The translations under genes were made by a program, and so were the position numbers. The notes beneath the pieces were generated by a model, which worked only from the letters and a program-made list of their open reading frames with translations, was not told the DNA's origin and did no database searches. Of a stretch of 64,000 nucleotides of DNA, positions 53,538 through 64,000 are shown piece by piece. The DNA is from Odontesthes bonariensis. Taxonomy: Eukaryota > Chordata > Actinopteri > Atheriniformes > Atherinopsidae. The first letter of the stretch is position 1; each line of letters opens with the position of its first letter. The DNA lies in NCBI RefSeq assembly GCF_027942865.1, contig NC_134510.1:22995209-23059208 (forward strand), written 5' to 3'.

Positions 53538-55198
53538 CATGCGCGTAATTTGCACGGGGGTTACGGGGGTCATGACCCCCTCAAAAATCAGATCCAGCTA
53601 ATATAATCCCCCCAATATCATCAAATCAAATCATCAAAAAATATCATAAAATTCTGAATGAATAACTTTTGTTTGTTTTCTTTATTCATTCATTTCATTT
53701 CAAGATAGTATCATGTTTTAAATAATCTGTAATGTAACCCCCCCCCCCCAAAACCGACTACTTGGTATTACCCAACCCAATTTCTCTACCGAAAGTTTGT
53801 TTATGCGCAGCCGCTGGACCTGGTGAGTGGTGCCAGAGGGTGCCAGGGATCACTGTGTGGAACCAATGTCACTGAACTGTATCTTAAGTTGCTGTTTGCT
53901 CCAAAACAGTCACACTTTTTTGGGGTTTGTTGTGCTAAGAGGTGGATTAACGAGAGTTAAATTGATGGAAAAGGGCTGCTCAGAAAGTTCACAAAGCTAG
54001 CGCGAAAATCTTGAATGTTGTCTTGCACATACCAAGACGTTCACCTCATGTGTTCCTTATATGTGATCCTGCAAGGCGAAACCAGTCGCTTTGGTAAAAT
54101 TTACAAAACTAAGTTATTGTGCTCACATGAACGGCCATAAACTAAGTTTCCAACGATATGTATATTGAGGCTATTGCTATCGCTAATTTAACTGCATCCA
54201 AAGTTGGCATGGTTCTCCTGTCAAGATAATGCTAGAAGAGAAGAAAATCACCTTTTTAAGCGGCGTTGACAACTGGAATGACTGCTAATGTGTTGAATCT
54301 TCGCCGGGCTTAACAGTCAAAACATATGTTTTTCCGTGAAATTTGTTCAACCCGCCCAGTTTTCCAGTCGTTTCAGTAATATATTGTGGTCAACTGTATC
54401 AAATGCAGCACTGAGATCTAGTAGAACTAAGACTGACATTTTTCCACCGTCTGTATTCAGACATATGTTGTTAAACTCTTTGTCAGAGCAGTCTCAGTGC
54501 TGTGGTTCTGTCTAAAAGTTGACTGGAAGGTGTCATAGCAGTTGTTTTGTTTTAAAAAGTAATTAAGTGGTTGAAAAACTGCTTTTTCAATGATCTTACT
54601 TAAAAATGGGAGATTTGAGATAGGCCTGTAGTTGTTCATTTGTGTCTTGTCAAGATTGTCCTTTTTCAGCAGAGGTTTGATTACAGCTTTTTTTTAGTGG
54701 CTCTGGAAACACACCCGACATTAAAGACAAGTTCACCATCAGTAACAGGTCTGATTCCTTTAATAATATTATTATTAATTTATAGCAATCTTAATGTGAT
54801 AGTAAGTGGGCAATATGTGAAATCAGTTCAGAATAAAGGTGCAAGCTGCTCTCCAGTGTGCCACCCTGTATTGTGTGATGTATCGAGAGTTGCATTGTGC
54901 ATAATACATTTGCTGCATGTAGGTGCCAATACAGTGATGAAATTGATTAATCTTTAAGTTCTTGTCATCTGCCAATGTTGGCTAGTGCTTAAACACTGAA
55001 TTTAACTACTGTGTCGTTATGGCATAAATAGTGAAGTGAACTGCTGCATTTACGTTAAGTAGCCTAAATCAGTAAAAGTATCACAATGTATTTCTAACAC
55101 AGGAATGGCAAATTAGCGAGCAAGAAAATGATTAAATAAATAAATAAATATGCTGTGAGTTTAACCCCCCCAATGGTAGACCCAAAGTTACGCCCTTG
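53538..55198. mobile_element. 1.66-kb hAT-like element with GCGTAA(C/T)TTG ends
   Basis: It starts CATGCGCGTAATTTG and ends with the inverse of CAAGGGCGTAACTTTG. The 8-bp duplication GTCAAGGT lies at 53530-53537 and 55199-55206. Both subterminal parts carry runs of C or G next to ATGACCCCC or TTAACCCCCCC. No transposase is recognised. A minus-strand LINE fragment lies inside. Confidence 0.82.
54345..54725 (-). pseudogene. L2-like reverse transcriptase fragment
   Basis: On the minus strand PLLKKDNLDKTQMNNYRPIS is followed by NLPFLSKIIEKAVFQPLNYF, FRQNHSTETALTKS and, after a frame change near 54456, VLVLLDLSAAFDTVDHNILL. These are the first reverse transcriptase blocks of L2/CR1-like LINEs. 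It is more diverged than the 35-37 kb copy and lacks both ends. Confidence 0.8.
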
Positions 55199-55206
55199 GT
55201 CAAGGT

Positions 55207-58200
55207 GCATATTTAACCCCAAAAGTTTCTTGACCTTGGTCTAACTGAACATCTTCAAGATGCGCTGGAAACATTTAATCTAATGGAGATACCACGTACT
55301 CCTTACAAGACTTAATGACTTTGATGCTAGTATTTTGGATCCTGGTACCACAGGGTGGGTTAGAGCTGCTGTGGTAACACAAAATGGCCCTGTGTATGTA
55401 GTGGTTATTGGACAGGTGGTTTTAATATTGTGGCTAATTGGTGACCAGTCCAAGACTGATTTTTACTCATACTGCTAAAAGTTTGAGTTGTGAAGTGTTT
55501 GTTCAGCAGAGTGTTATTAGTGAAAAGTGCTAATAAATGTTAATTTGTGACCATATTGGAGCTTAGAAGGGACGAATGAAGTGATGTGGATTTTCTGCAG
55601 TGATAGGGTTGAGTATGGTCCACGACCTCCAGGTAATGGACTATCAGATACATGGATATCTGTAACAGTCATAGTCAAGCGGAATGTATTTTTAATGATC
55701 TACAGCAGAGAGATTTGTTGCAGAGTGTTATTTATTTTTTTTTTACTTTCCCCTCTTCTTACTTCACGCCCTCTGCATGACATATCTGCTGTTTGTTTTT
55801 TCCTCATGGCGCCGAGTGTCCTCCTGTGAACCTCTGGGGCTATGTGTGGAGGTCATGCAAGCAGATAGACCACATCTAAAAAAAAATTCTTGTGACAGGA
55901 ATACAAGAAGGCTATGCTAAAAAAAAAATTATATATATATATATTCTTATCATTTGCCTAGAGGATGAATAAACTGTCGAAGCCCTCTGTTTGTAAACAT
56001 GAGGACGAGAAGAAACAGAATCCAGCTGGCCAGTTGGCAGCAGATGATGTCCTTAGTTGAACCTAAAATGGCTTTGGAGAGAGGAACCATGTTCAAAGTG
56101 GTGCTTCTCCTAACACCAAATCCTGTCTCCCTCCCTCTGCTCTCTGGTCTATCATCTTGATCGTTGTAGAGATTTACCGTGAACTCTCCCCACTGACCCC
56201 GGCTGCTCTGGTGCTCAGTGAATGGCCTGTAAAGTTAATGGGTCAGAGCCAATCTTTCCTTGTAACATACTTTATCCCACACATGCATACATACTCACAC
56301 GCACTCCCTCCATCCCACTCATCTTCCTGTCTCTTTTTCTGTTTCTTACAATGCAGGGCAGCATCGGGATGTGGACGCAGCTTTATGAGTCCTAATCACA
56401 ATGGTTATCAAACCTGAATGAAAGAATGAGCAGTGGTCTTTGCAATGGTCTGATGTGTGCAGTATTAGAGGAGCCATGACATCAATTTCTCTCTCTTAAC
56501 TCATCACTGACTCGTGGTCATGGGTTTCACATTCTAATGCAAAGAGTACTAATTTAATATAATTTTCAGTGTGCAACGTACTGGATGGGACTCGTTTTCA
56601 ATGAAAAGTGGCATATGAATTGATATGATTTAATTGAATCTGTTTGAATTGAATGGATTCAAATTTATCTACATCTGTATCCTGCTGGTTGCAGGCTATT
56701 AGTGACCAACAAAGCCTCCATTTGGAAGTAGTGGGAGACTGCGTTTCATTACCCGAAAGGAAAGTCTATATTGAACTTAAAACATCAATTATCGTCACAG
56801 TTTCGTGTATTTTTGTTCTCTGTCACTGTTCTGTCAGGTTTAGGAGTAAGAAAAATGTAAGACGTGCGTTATTTCTTCCGTTCATAATGGTGAAATTGGC
56901 AGTGAAACCATAATTTTGTGGTCTGAAAAGGGATACTTCCAATATTACACGTGCAATAGAGCCAGGTAAATCAGTAAATCTCAACAGTTTTTGTTACAAT
57001 GTTTTGCAAGTGGCACAAAGCGAAGAAAAAAACAAAAAAAGTATCATCCAATAGACACACAGTCTGGGATCATGCAGGGCTAAACGTTTAAATATGATAT
57101 GTAGTATGTAATGAGATTTGATAGCTTCTAACACTGCACATTCTTATTAAAATAAAATCATTAGCTCGAGAGTCTGCCATTCTCCTATGTTTGGGGCTGC
57201 TGAAGAAGATGTCTTCAGAAGGATCAGATGTATCCTGTAAGTCCTGTAAATTAGATTGCACGGCAAACTATAATGATAGCTTCATCACAATGATAAAGCG
57301 ATACTAAATGTTTTTGTTAATTTCTCATCAGAAAAGATCATGTGAAATTTAAAAAAGGACACGAAAAATTCCAGCTCTGCGATTCATTTATCTCCGACAA
57401 CAGTTCTGTATTTAAAAACCAAAACTGTTATTGAGTTTTTAGTCAGTTGCTCTTAAATCTAATCAAACCTCACATTGTTCTTTTGGAGCGGTAAACTAAA
57501 TCATTTTCTAATAACTAAGTTATTTTCAGTAGCACCAACTCTTTGTAAATAAATTATACATGCTGAATACTTCTTTCTTAAACAGTTATTTCATTTGAAT
57601 TTGAATAATTCATTATTTCGATGTGGTTACTCAAGCCAAAAAAAAAAGCAGATTCTGTAGAAGCTCTTTAAGTTTTAGCTTCATATCTTTGTGCACTCCT
57701 CCCTCACCAGTATATATGTGCAGTAAGCTCTACTAACACGTAACTTACCTGCACTGTCTTCTGTCTCTGGTTAAGATCTGTTTTGAAAATGTTGTTTTTT
57801 CTCAGCACTGGAGGGATGTTCAGTGCATCTACAGCACACTTGTCGCCAACTTCCCTTGATAGATGATCCTCTCTGGCTCCAAGCTCTTTTATCCGCTCCA
57901 GCTTAAGCCAATACACAGATAACCTGATGATATGGTCAACAGATATTTCTTTTTTTCTTTCTCTCTCTTGTCTTTAGGTGGGTTTTCTGCACTGATGGTT
58001 ACTTGTGGTTTGCTCCATGTGTAAAAGCAATCAATTTTCCTCTCATTGATGTGGGTCCCGCTGGTTGTTATTCTTTAATGGGTCACGTTTCATGTTCTAA
58101 AATATTGTAAATATTCGGCAACTGCTTGAACTTGATTAACTGTCTGAGGTTTTAAAGGATGCAGTTTAAGGACCCATTAGATATATCTAATTGATATCTT

Positions 58201-58949
58201 GGAATCAGCAATATTTTGGGAAGTTTTCGGGGAGATTTTTGTAAAACAGGACGCCTCTGTCTCCTGAGAGGAATATGAGACATACTGTCTGTGTGTGTCA
58301 GCAGAAGCAGCAGTCACTGTGGGGTTACAGGTTGCACAATGAGCCGTAAAAGCAGTTGCACTGGCAAAGCCTGCAAATACTGCAACTGCATAAATACCTC
58401 AATAGAAAAGGCTTTGTTAGATTGCCAGATGAGGTTGTGAAAGTGCTGCTCAAATTGTTTTCCTGACTTATCTTTGTACGTTTTGTTCAATTTATGACAT
58501 TTAGGATTTACTGTTGGTGTAATCTGCCAAACTTCTTGGAAAACAGTTGTACTGGGAAACTTTACTTTATCATTGCATGATCATTTTGGCATTACACAAA
58601 ACAGATCTCTTGCCAAACACTCTAAAACGAGAAGTGAAACTAAGCAAACTGGAAGCGGCACAAACTGTTCAGCCCTTTTTTTTACTTGCATGAGTCATTA
58701 TTCTTCAGTGAGTCATCTGTGCTTCAAAATGACCAGAAAGACATTCAGACAAAAACATTTTTAGATTTTAAATTGTGAATTAAAAAAATATATGAATAAG
58801 AATTTTTTTTTTTAAAGGACATCTGTATGCTTCTAAGTCAGCCGTTCCCATCATGCATCTTTCATGCACCCTGAGTCTACCAGATCTTGAGTTTTAGAGA
58901 AAAACCTCCCTTCCTGCACATCTAACCTATTGCTCCCACGTCTTGTCTT
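55207..58949. other. AT-rich stretch with no recognised gene
   Basis: Nothing with clear domain identity on either strand. A (TA)n run is at 55929-55942. The only frame that caught my attention is a minus-strand stretch at 57741-57916, entered separately. Confidence 0.45.
57741..57916 (-). other. Possible coding exon of unknown identity
   Basis: A minus-strand frame begins near MYWLKLERIKELGAREDHLS and passes DALNIPPVLRKNNIFKTDL to QRQKTVQ, where a strong donor CAG|GTAAGT occurs at 57741. The composition is charged and protein-like. No acceptor or family match is clear, so it may equally be chance. Confidence 0.2.
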
Positions 58950-60244
58950 TTAAAGCGGCACAATGCAACTTTTTCATGGTCATAAAATTGCTTGGCAATC
59001 ATCAGATTGCTTGGCTGACCCGTTCGGATGAAAACGGTGACATTTCCATCTCCATCTGGTGGCCCTAGACCGAAACAGCGCTTGCAACTTTGCCTGTGGC
59101 GCCGCGTGCTTTGTTTACCTCTGGAAAGTCTCGCGACACACGAGAGCCGAGAACTACTGCTTCACGGCAGGTCGTAAAGGGCTCTGAGCCGAGCCAGGTA
59201 GCCTGATAAGACCAGAGAGTCTCTATCATGAGGAGAGGGAAAACTGGCGGCTATTTCCGGGTGGTACTGCACTCTAGGGGCGCCAACGAAGCAGTGCAGA
59301 GCACGCCGAACTCTATGGTGGTACTATGAAATCCACCTTAGATGCAGCCATTGCTTTTGATAGAATTTTTTATATTTTTTTATTTTAATTTTCCTAAAGG
59401 CAGGATAAATTATCCTTTCAAACGGCACTTGGTTTGATTTTTTAGACTCACTAGATTTGTTTAAAATACACATTTATTGTCAGTATTACATCCCGAGTGA
59501 CGTCACGCATGTGGCATCACTTTACGGCATGGTCAGTCCTAGCGCTGAGCTAGCAGAGAGGTGTTAGCTCAAATAGTTACAGATTTCAGCACAGCCCTTT
59601 TACATACTCTCTGACTAGCCTCTGGTTTAGCTTCGGTTGTTGTTAGCGGCACCAGGTTAGCACTCTGGCACAGTAGACGAATGCCGTAAAGCAGCCGGTC
59701 GTAATCAGCCGTGCGTTATTCAGATTCCGTTAGCTAGATGCTAGCGGATACTGACTCGCAAATGCCAGACCTGTAAGAAAACAGAAAGCTATAACTCCCA
59801 GGTTATTGTACTTTCGATATAAATCCACATCCCTCTGTCAGAAATCACAGTATTATTTTCAGGTTTCAGCCGCTAGCGGGGACATTTTTTGAGTTATTAG
59901 CGCCAGCCCTATGGAAAATGGTCATTCTGCACTCGCTCGCCAGCGCCCCCAGACAAAATCAACTGAACTGCAGCCAAATTTTTTATAATGGGGCGAATAG
60001 GAAGTGGAACGGCTGTCTGTAAAAGGGCTGTGATAAGACACACCCCCTCTCCATTAGCTATCGACGGCTCTCCAACTCTCTGCCAGTGTCTTGAAAAATA
60101 AACCGTAAATTGCCTCTGGTGGGTTTACGACAGTCTGGCTAGACTGTCGCCTTATTTTCTACGGAGCTCCCCCTACAGCTTTGGGGTGTGTATTGCATGG
60201 TAAACAAACCCCGTATTACTGAAAGTTGCATAGCGCCGCTTTAA
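58950..60244. mobile_element. TTAA element with AAAGCGGC ends, interrupted by K3
   Basis: TTAA flanks both sides. The ends are AAAGCGGCACAATGCAACTT and the inverse of AAAGCGGCGCTATGCAACTT. Removing K3 leaves about 470 bp. It is non-autonomous and distinct in sequence from K1 and K2, though of the same insertion type. Confidence 0.82.
59213..60030. mobile_element. 818-bp element, family K3, second copy
   Basis: Perfect 9-bp duplication TGATAAGAC at 59204-59212 and 60031-60039. The ends are CAGAGAGTCTCTATCATG and CTGTCTGTAAAAGGGCTG. Length and sequence match the copy at 42509-43326 in the opposite direction. It lacks terminal repeats beyond CAG...CTG. Confidence 0.85.
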
Positions 60245-63200
60245 TCCCACCATTCACTCCTTTTTTCTATGTTGGCTTTATGGCAAGAATGTTCAGCCCT
60301 TCAGGCCCCCGAAGACTGCTTCCTTTTCCTCTCGCGGAGGCCGGGGATGGCTCAATTACTGTCATTTGTTGAGTGGCAAATCACTATTCACACCTGGTCC
60401 ACCCTCCAATGAAATGCAAAAGGGCTCACAATTACAGGAACAAAAATGTGCTGCACAGAGCAGACATCCACAGAATGCATACTGTGGGGTTTAGGAAATG
60501 AGATAAAGTAAGCGATAATGATTCTCACGAGGGTTGTAATGAGACTTAATGGGAGTTAATGGGGTTATACTGATCAGGAGAGCAGAGAGACCCCAGGTTA
60601 ATACAGCAACTAACAGGACAAAAACCGGGTGGGTGGGGGTTTTATATACACACAGGCATGCACACATTGGCAATGTAAAGGCCTGTCTCAGCACTTGTGG
60701 CATAGCCTGAAATCATTAGATTGTTGTAACTTGCCTGAATTTCAGAATAATACATGAGCCCCCTGGAAGGTTCCTGTCTTTGATTCTCTTGTCTTATGCA
60801 ACTGTTAGAGTTATACAAGCCGTGAGTGTCTGCGTGTGCATGTGCGTGTGTCTGTGTGTGTTTGAAACCACATATTCTTTCAAGTCCTCTCAGCTTAGCA
60901 GCAGTTAATTAGATTTGGGTGAGCGTTACCTGTGCAGAGGCCTTTGATTAAGTGAGTTCAGAAAGGGAGAAGGGGTCACTGAGAATGAGATGGGAGGAAA
61001 GCGCCAAAAGGGCTGAGGTGTGAAGAAAAGTGTGCGCAAGTGTGACTGTGTGAGCAAGACAAGTGATATATAGAGGTGGCTCGAAGAAAATAGAGGATAT
61101 AGGAGGGACAATAGTGAAAAAAAGAGGAAGACGGGCAAATTCGATTTTAATCAAGAGAGGGAAAAGGCAGATTGATGAGGTCCTGTTCCTGTCATTTCAA
61201 CACATGCTTCACACCTATGAGCACTGTACGCGTTCATATGGGCCAAACTCGTCACTTACAGCTTCGTTTAAAAGCATGTTGGGTCTGTTTATTTTCATGT
61301 GGGAGAGGATCTCGCTGTAATTTTCTAGAAGCCCATTGTGGAGTGTTTGGATTATAGTTTTCCTTCATCATAATCAGTCCCAAATCCTCCATTTAAACTG
61401 TAAGACTTTAATTCTAATTACTTCACATAAGCTTCAGCCAGCTGTAGGCTGGAAGGGTCTTTATTCCTTGGCAGAGAGAGAAGGAGAATCCATAGTAGGC
61501 GAAGGCAGGCATGGAAAAAAGAAAGGTAAAAGTAATAGAGGAGTAAGACCCCTGCCTTGGTCATCACTTTTACAATAAAGGCTTGTTTGGTTAGATGTAT
61601 AAATGACAGGGGCAGACAAGAACACAGTGCTCCATGAAAAGCATCAAAGGCATGTTTGTTTTGAATAGGCACATGGCAGCGAAAATGCAATTATGCCACA
61701 AGAAACTCAGCAGGTTGGAATAAAAAAAAGCTTTGTTTTTGTTACCTTACCTTTTCATGTTTACATAAAACCCTACAGACTGTCTTGAATTCAGAATATC
61801 AACACATAACAGACACACAACTGCATAGTCCAGTCAAGTCAGTCAGTATTATGTTTTGTTTATGTATTTGGCAGATGCTTTTATTCAACTTACACTCATA
61901 TCACAGCTCGGGGGTCTTGCTTAAGGACCCCTACTGGAGGTACTACCTTTCATGAAGGGGGTCAGGATTTGAACTCTGGTCACCTACATGGAAGGCAGCA
62001 ATCTTACCACTACACTATCCAGTCACTTACTGATTATCTTATAATCATTATCAATTGATATTACTTTTACAATGACACAATCTGAGAGTAGCAGTTTGAT
62101 AGGTGCTTCATGTTACATTGCATAAAAGACACACATTGTGTGTAAATACATACAGATCACACATACATACATTCAGCCAAGCAAAGGCTCAAAATCTAAT
62201 AAAAGCAGAACTGGAGAAAAGTGTGAGCCTTAAAAGTATGTCCTTCTGAGTCATTTTAAAGTGCTCTGACATTCATTATGCACATCCCCAGTCCTGGAAC
62301 CACCCTGGAGCATCCCGGGGGCTGTAAAACTGCAGTTCACAATTTTGGTTTCTAGTGTAGCACCACACCGTTTGGCTTTATGGTACCACGTCACATTGAA
62401 GCAACTAGATAACAGCACACTTTTGCCATGATAAACATAGCTGAAAAAAAAAAAATACACTGTGTGGTAGATGCAGCAAAGATGCCTAAGAAAATGCTAC
62501 TGTGAGTTAATGACGAAAAAGAGATATAGTGCATGAGCAAGAGACAGGACAGGGATAAACATCAGACTGACAGGAGAGAGCTCAGAGAAAGAACAGGGTG
62601 ACAGGAGGATGCAGACTTTGCTTTGTTGTTTCAATTGGTAAGGAATAATTGTTTAGCTCTCAAGTTCTGTCGCGCTGGATTTGCTTGGCTCTGTCAGTGA
62701 ACTTGCTGATGTGTGGGTTTATAATCATGAAAAGAATATGATAATTTCATCATCTGCTCTGCGAAGGCTGTGAATCAGAAAAGACTGAAGCTGTGGATAA
62801 TTCCTATTATTCAACTAATGAAAGATGTTTATACACTCCAGATATTTACGACGGGGCTCTGTATCACAGCTACCGGGAAATACATAATATTACAACAGAA
62901 GCGTGTTCATTCGTGTTACCGGTGATTGAAAGGTTATTTATAACGTTATCTTTACCGCCCCTGCCCAAGAGCTGAAGCCTCAGTTAGCCACTTCAGTCCC
63001 ATACGAGACTGGCATTTAAATTAATGCAAGTTACTCTTATGTAAACATTTTTTTTTTATCAGGTTTTGCAACTTTCACACCAAAGTTTGGAGCCTTTCAA
63101 AAGGTTCTTGCATGCTGTGCAGTACATGACAATTGAAATGCTTCGAAAATGAGATTCGGAAAAAGCTAACTGTATTACAGATAAACCAGAAATTTTTAAT

Positions 63201-64000
63201 ACCTTGTCTTTTTGTGAGTGTGTTCATTCACCAGATATTTCAGAGTTTATGAAAATATGAAGTCTTATTCTTAGGTCCTGTTACATTACCCTGGATTGTT
63301 GCCTGACATTTTTGGTGCATTTTAAAGGTCTTTGCCAGCCTCTTTGGTGTGACAACACATTCATGTGTGTGGCTGTGCATATGAAGGGTTCAGACAGAGA
63401 TATATATTTGCGACAGTGGTGGAGCAAAAACTTGCTTGAATATCTGGTGTTATTTTAATAAAAATGATTATTGTCTTGCAGCTGACATCCAACTAAGGAG
63501 TGAGGGTTTTTTTTCTACAACCTTGTCAATCGCATCACAAGACCCCCAAATCAATCTCAGTCACAAGCATTTGGCTGTGATAGCCTGCACCATATCAATT
63601 CAATGGAGATTTTTTTCAGTGTATCTTAGTGTGTGCCAAGACTGTAAGTTGAGGTTGCATCTTTATCAATACTGAGCTGGCATTTACTTATGTCCCGAAG
63701 TGCTTTTGGGGAAAGTCCATTGGCTTTTATACTTGGAAGAGTACAAGGAACCAGATAGGTGAGATTAGCATAAAATTTCCTGCGCTGCAGGAGCCTTCAA
63801 GTGATTAGATGGAGTGAATTCTCAGAGAAAGTGTTTATCAAAAGGAACAGTGGAACTGCATGCATGCATAAAACAGTTTTTTTTAATCAAAATTATTACT
63901 TTTTTTTTTTACTGTTATTTCTGAACTGTCCATTCTGTGCAGACCAAAAGGTCCACCGTTTTCACTGTTTTCTTTTCACGATTTTCCTAATTTACAGATA
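60245..64000. other. Right end of window, no gene recognised
   Basis: No coding region, RNA gene or complete element recognised. Positions about 61860-62035 (TTTGGCAGATGCTTTTATTC … CTTACCACTACACTATCCAG) match a common fish interspersed repeat type, a conserved SINE/LINE-tail-like module. The remaining short frames lack known domains. Confidence 0.45.
61858..62035 (+). repeat. Fish interspersed repeat (TTTGGCAGATGCTTTTAT module)
   Basis: The order of motifs GGCAGATGCTTTTATTCAAC, TCTTGCTTAAGGACCC, GGATTTGAACTCTGGTCACC and CTTACCACTACACTATCCAG is that of a repeat widely scattered in teleost genomes. The last two parts resemble a reversed tRNA-like head. Family assignment is from memory and not checked. 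Confidence 0.5.

Overview
The window reads as nuclear DNA of a teleost fish. Vertebrate multi-exon genes with GT-AG introns sit in a background of fish-type transposons: Ty3/Gypsy chromovirus, L2-like LINE, hAT, Tc1, TTAA-flanked elements and a tRNA-derived SINE head. There is no operon, CRISPR array or other prokaryotic feature. Two host loci are recognisable, both on the minus strand.

(1) Positions 1-38,800 hold a tandem pentraxin (CRP/SAP-like) cluster of five units: A (1479-4538), B (18962-20768), C (28872-29466), D (31646-33360) and E (37735-38335). Only D has all four coding exons, joining to 224 aa. A is split in exon 3 by a 2.25-kb hAT element and has lost its signal exon. B has exons 1-3 and a clear TATA promoter but no exon 4. 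C and E are frameshifted relics. Intergenic blocks are duplicated along with the genes.

(2) Positions 39,368-49,879 hold a ten-exon STEAP4-like metalloreductase (472 aa). Its 5.85-kb seventh intron is almost filled by a nest of DNA transposons.

Between the pentraxin units lie: a chromodomain Ty3/Gypsy element (5462-11227), broken by a frameshift, a stop and a 573-bp helicase-bearing inverted-repeat element; a probable solo LTR holding a long-armed inverted-repeat element (12068-17072), which in turn holds a shrunken element with YqaJ/SWIM-type and PHD-finger exons (about 12942-16460); a 24-bp minisatellite (21484-22032); and a young gag-less Ty3/Gypsy element with near-identical 1114-bp LTRs (22033-28249). 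The 34.9-37.5 kb stretch is a decayed L2-like LINE.

Positions 50-64 kb contain no gene I can recognise. They hold a hAT-like element with an embedded LINE fragment (53538-55198), a TTAA element carrying an 818-bp insertion (58950-60244), and otherwise AT-rich unique sequence.

The most unusual material is the set of non-autonomous DNA transposons that still carry gene ends: a RecQ-type helicase N-terminus flanked by 9-bp target duplications, a YqaJ/SWIM-like N-terminal exon joined to a PHD C-terminus, and a TTAA family linked to a transposase with an MDGPNVN / CGLHTLHN signature. Target-site duplications were read directly from the sequence for most insertions, which gives a relative order of events. 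Family names rest on motif recognition without database search.
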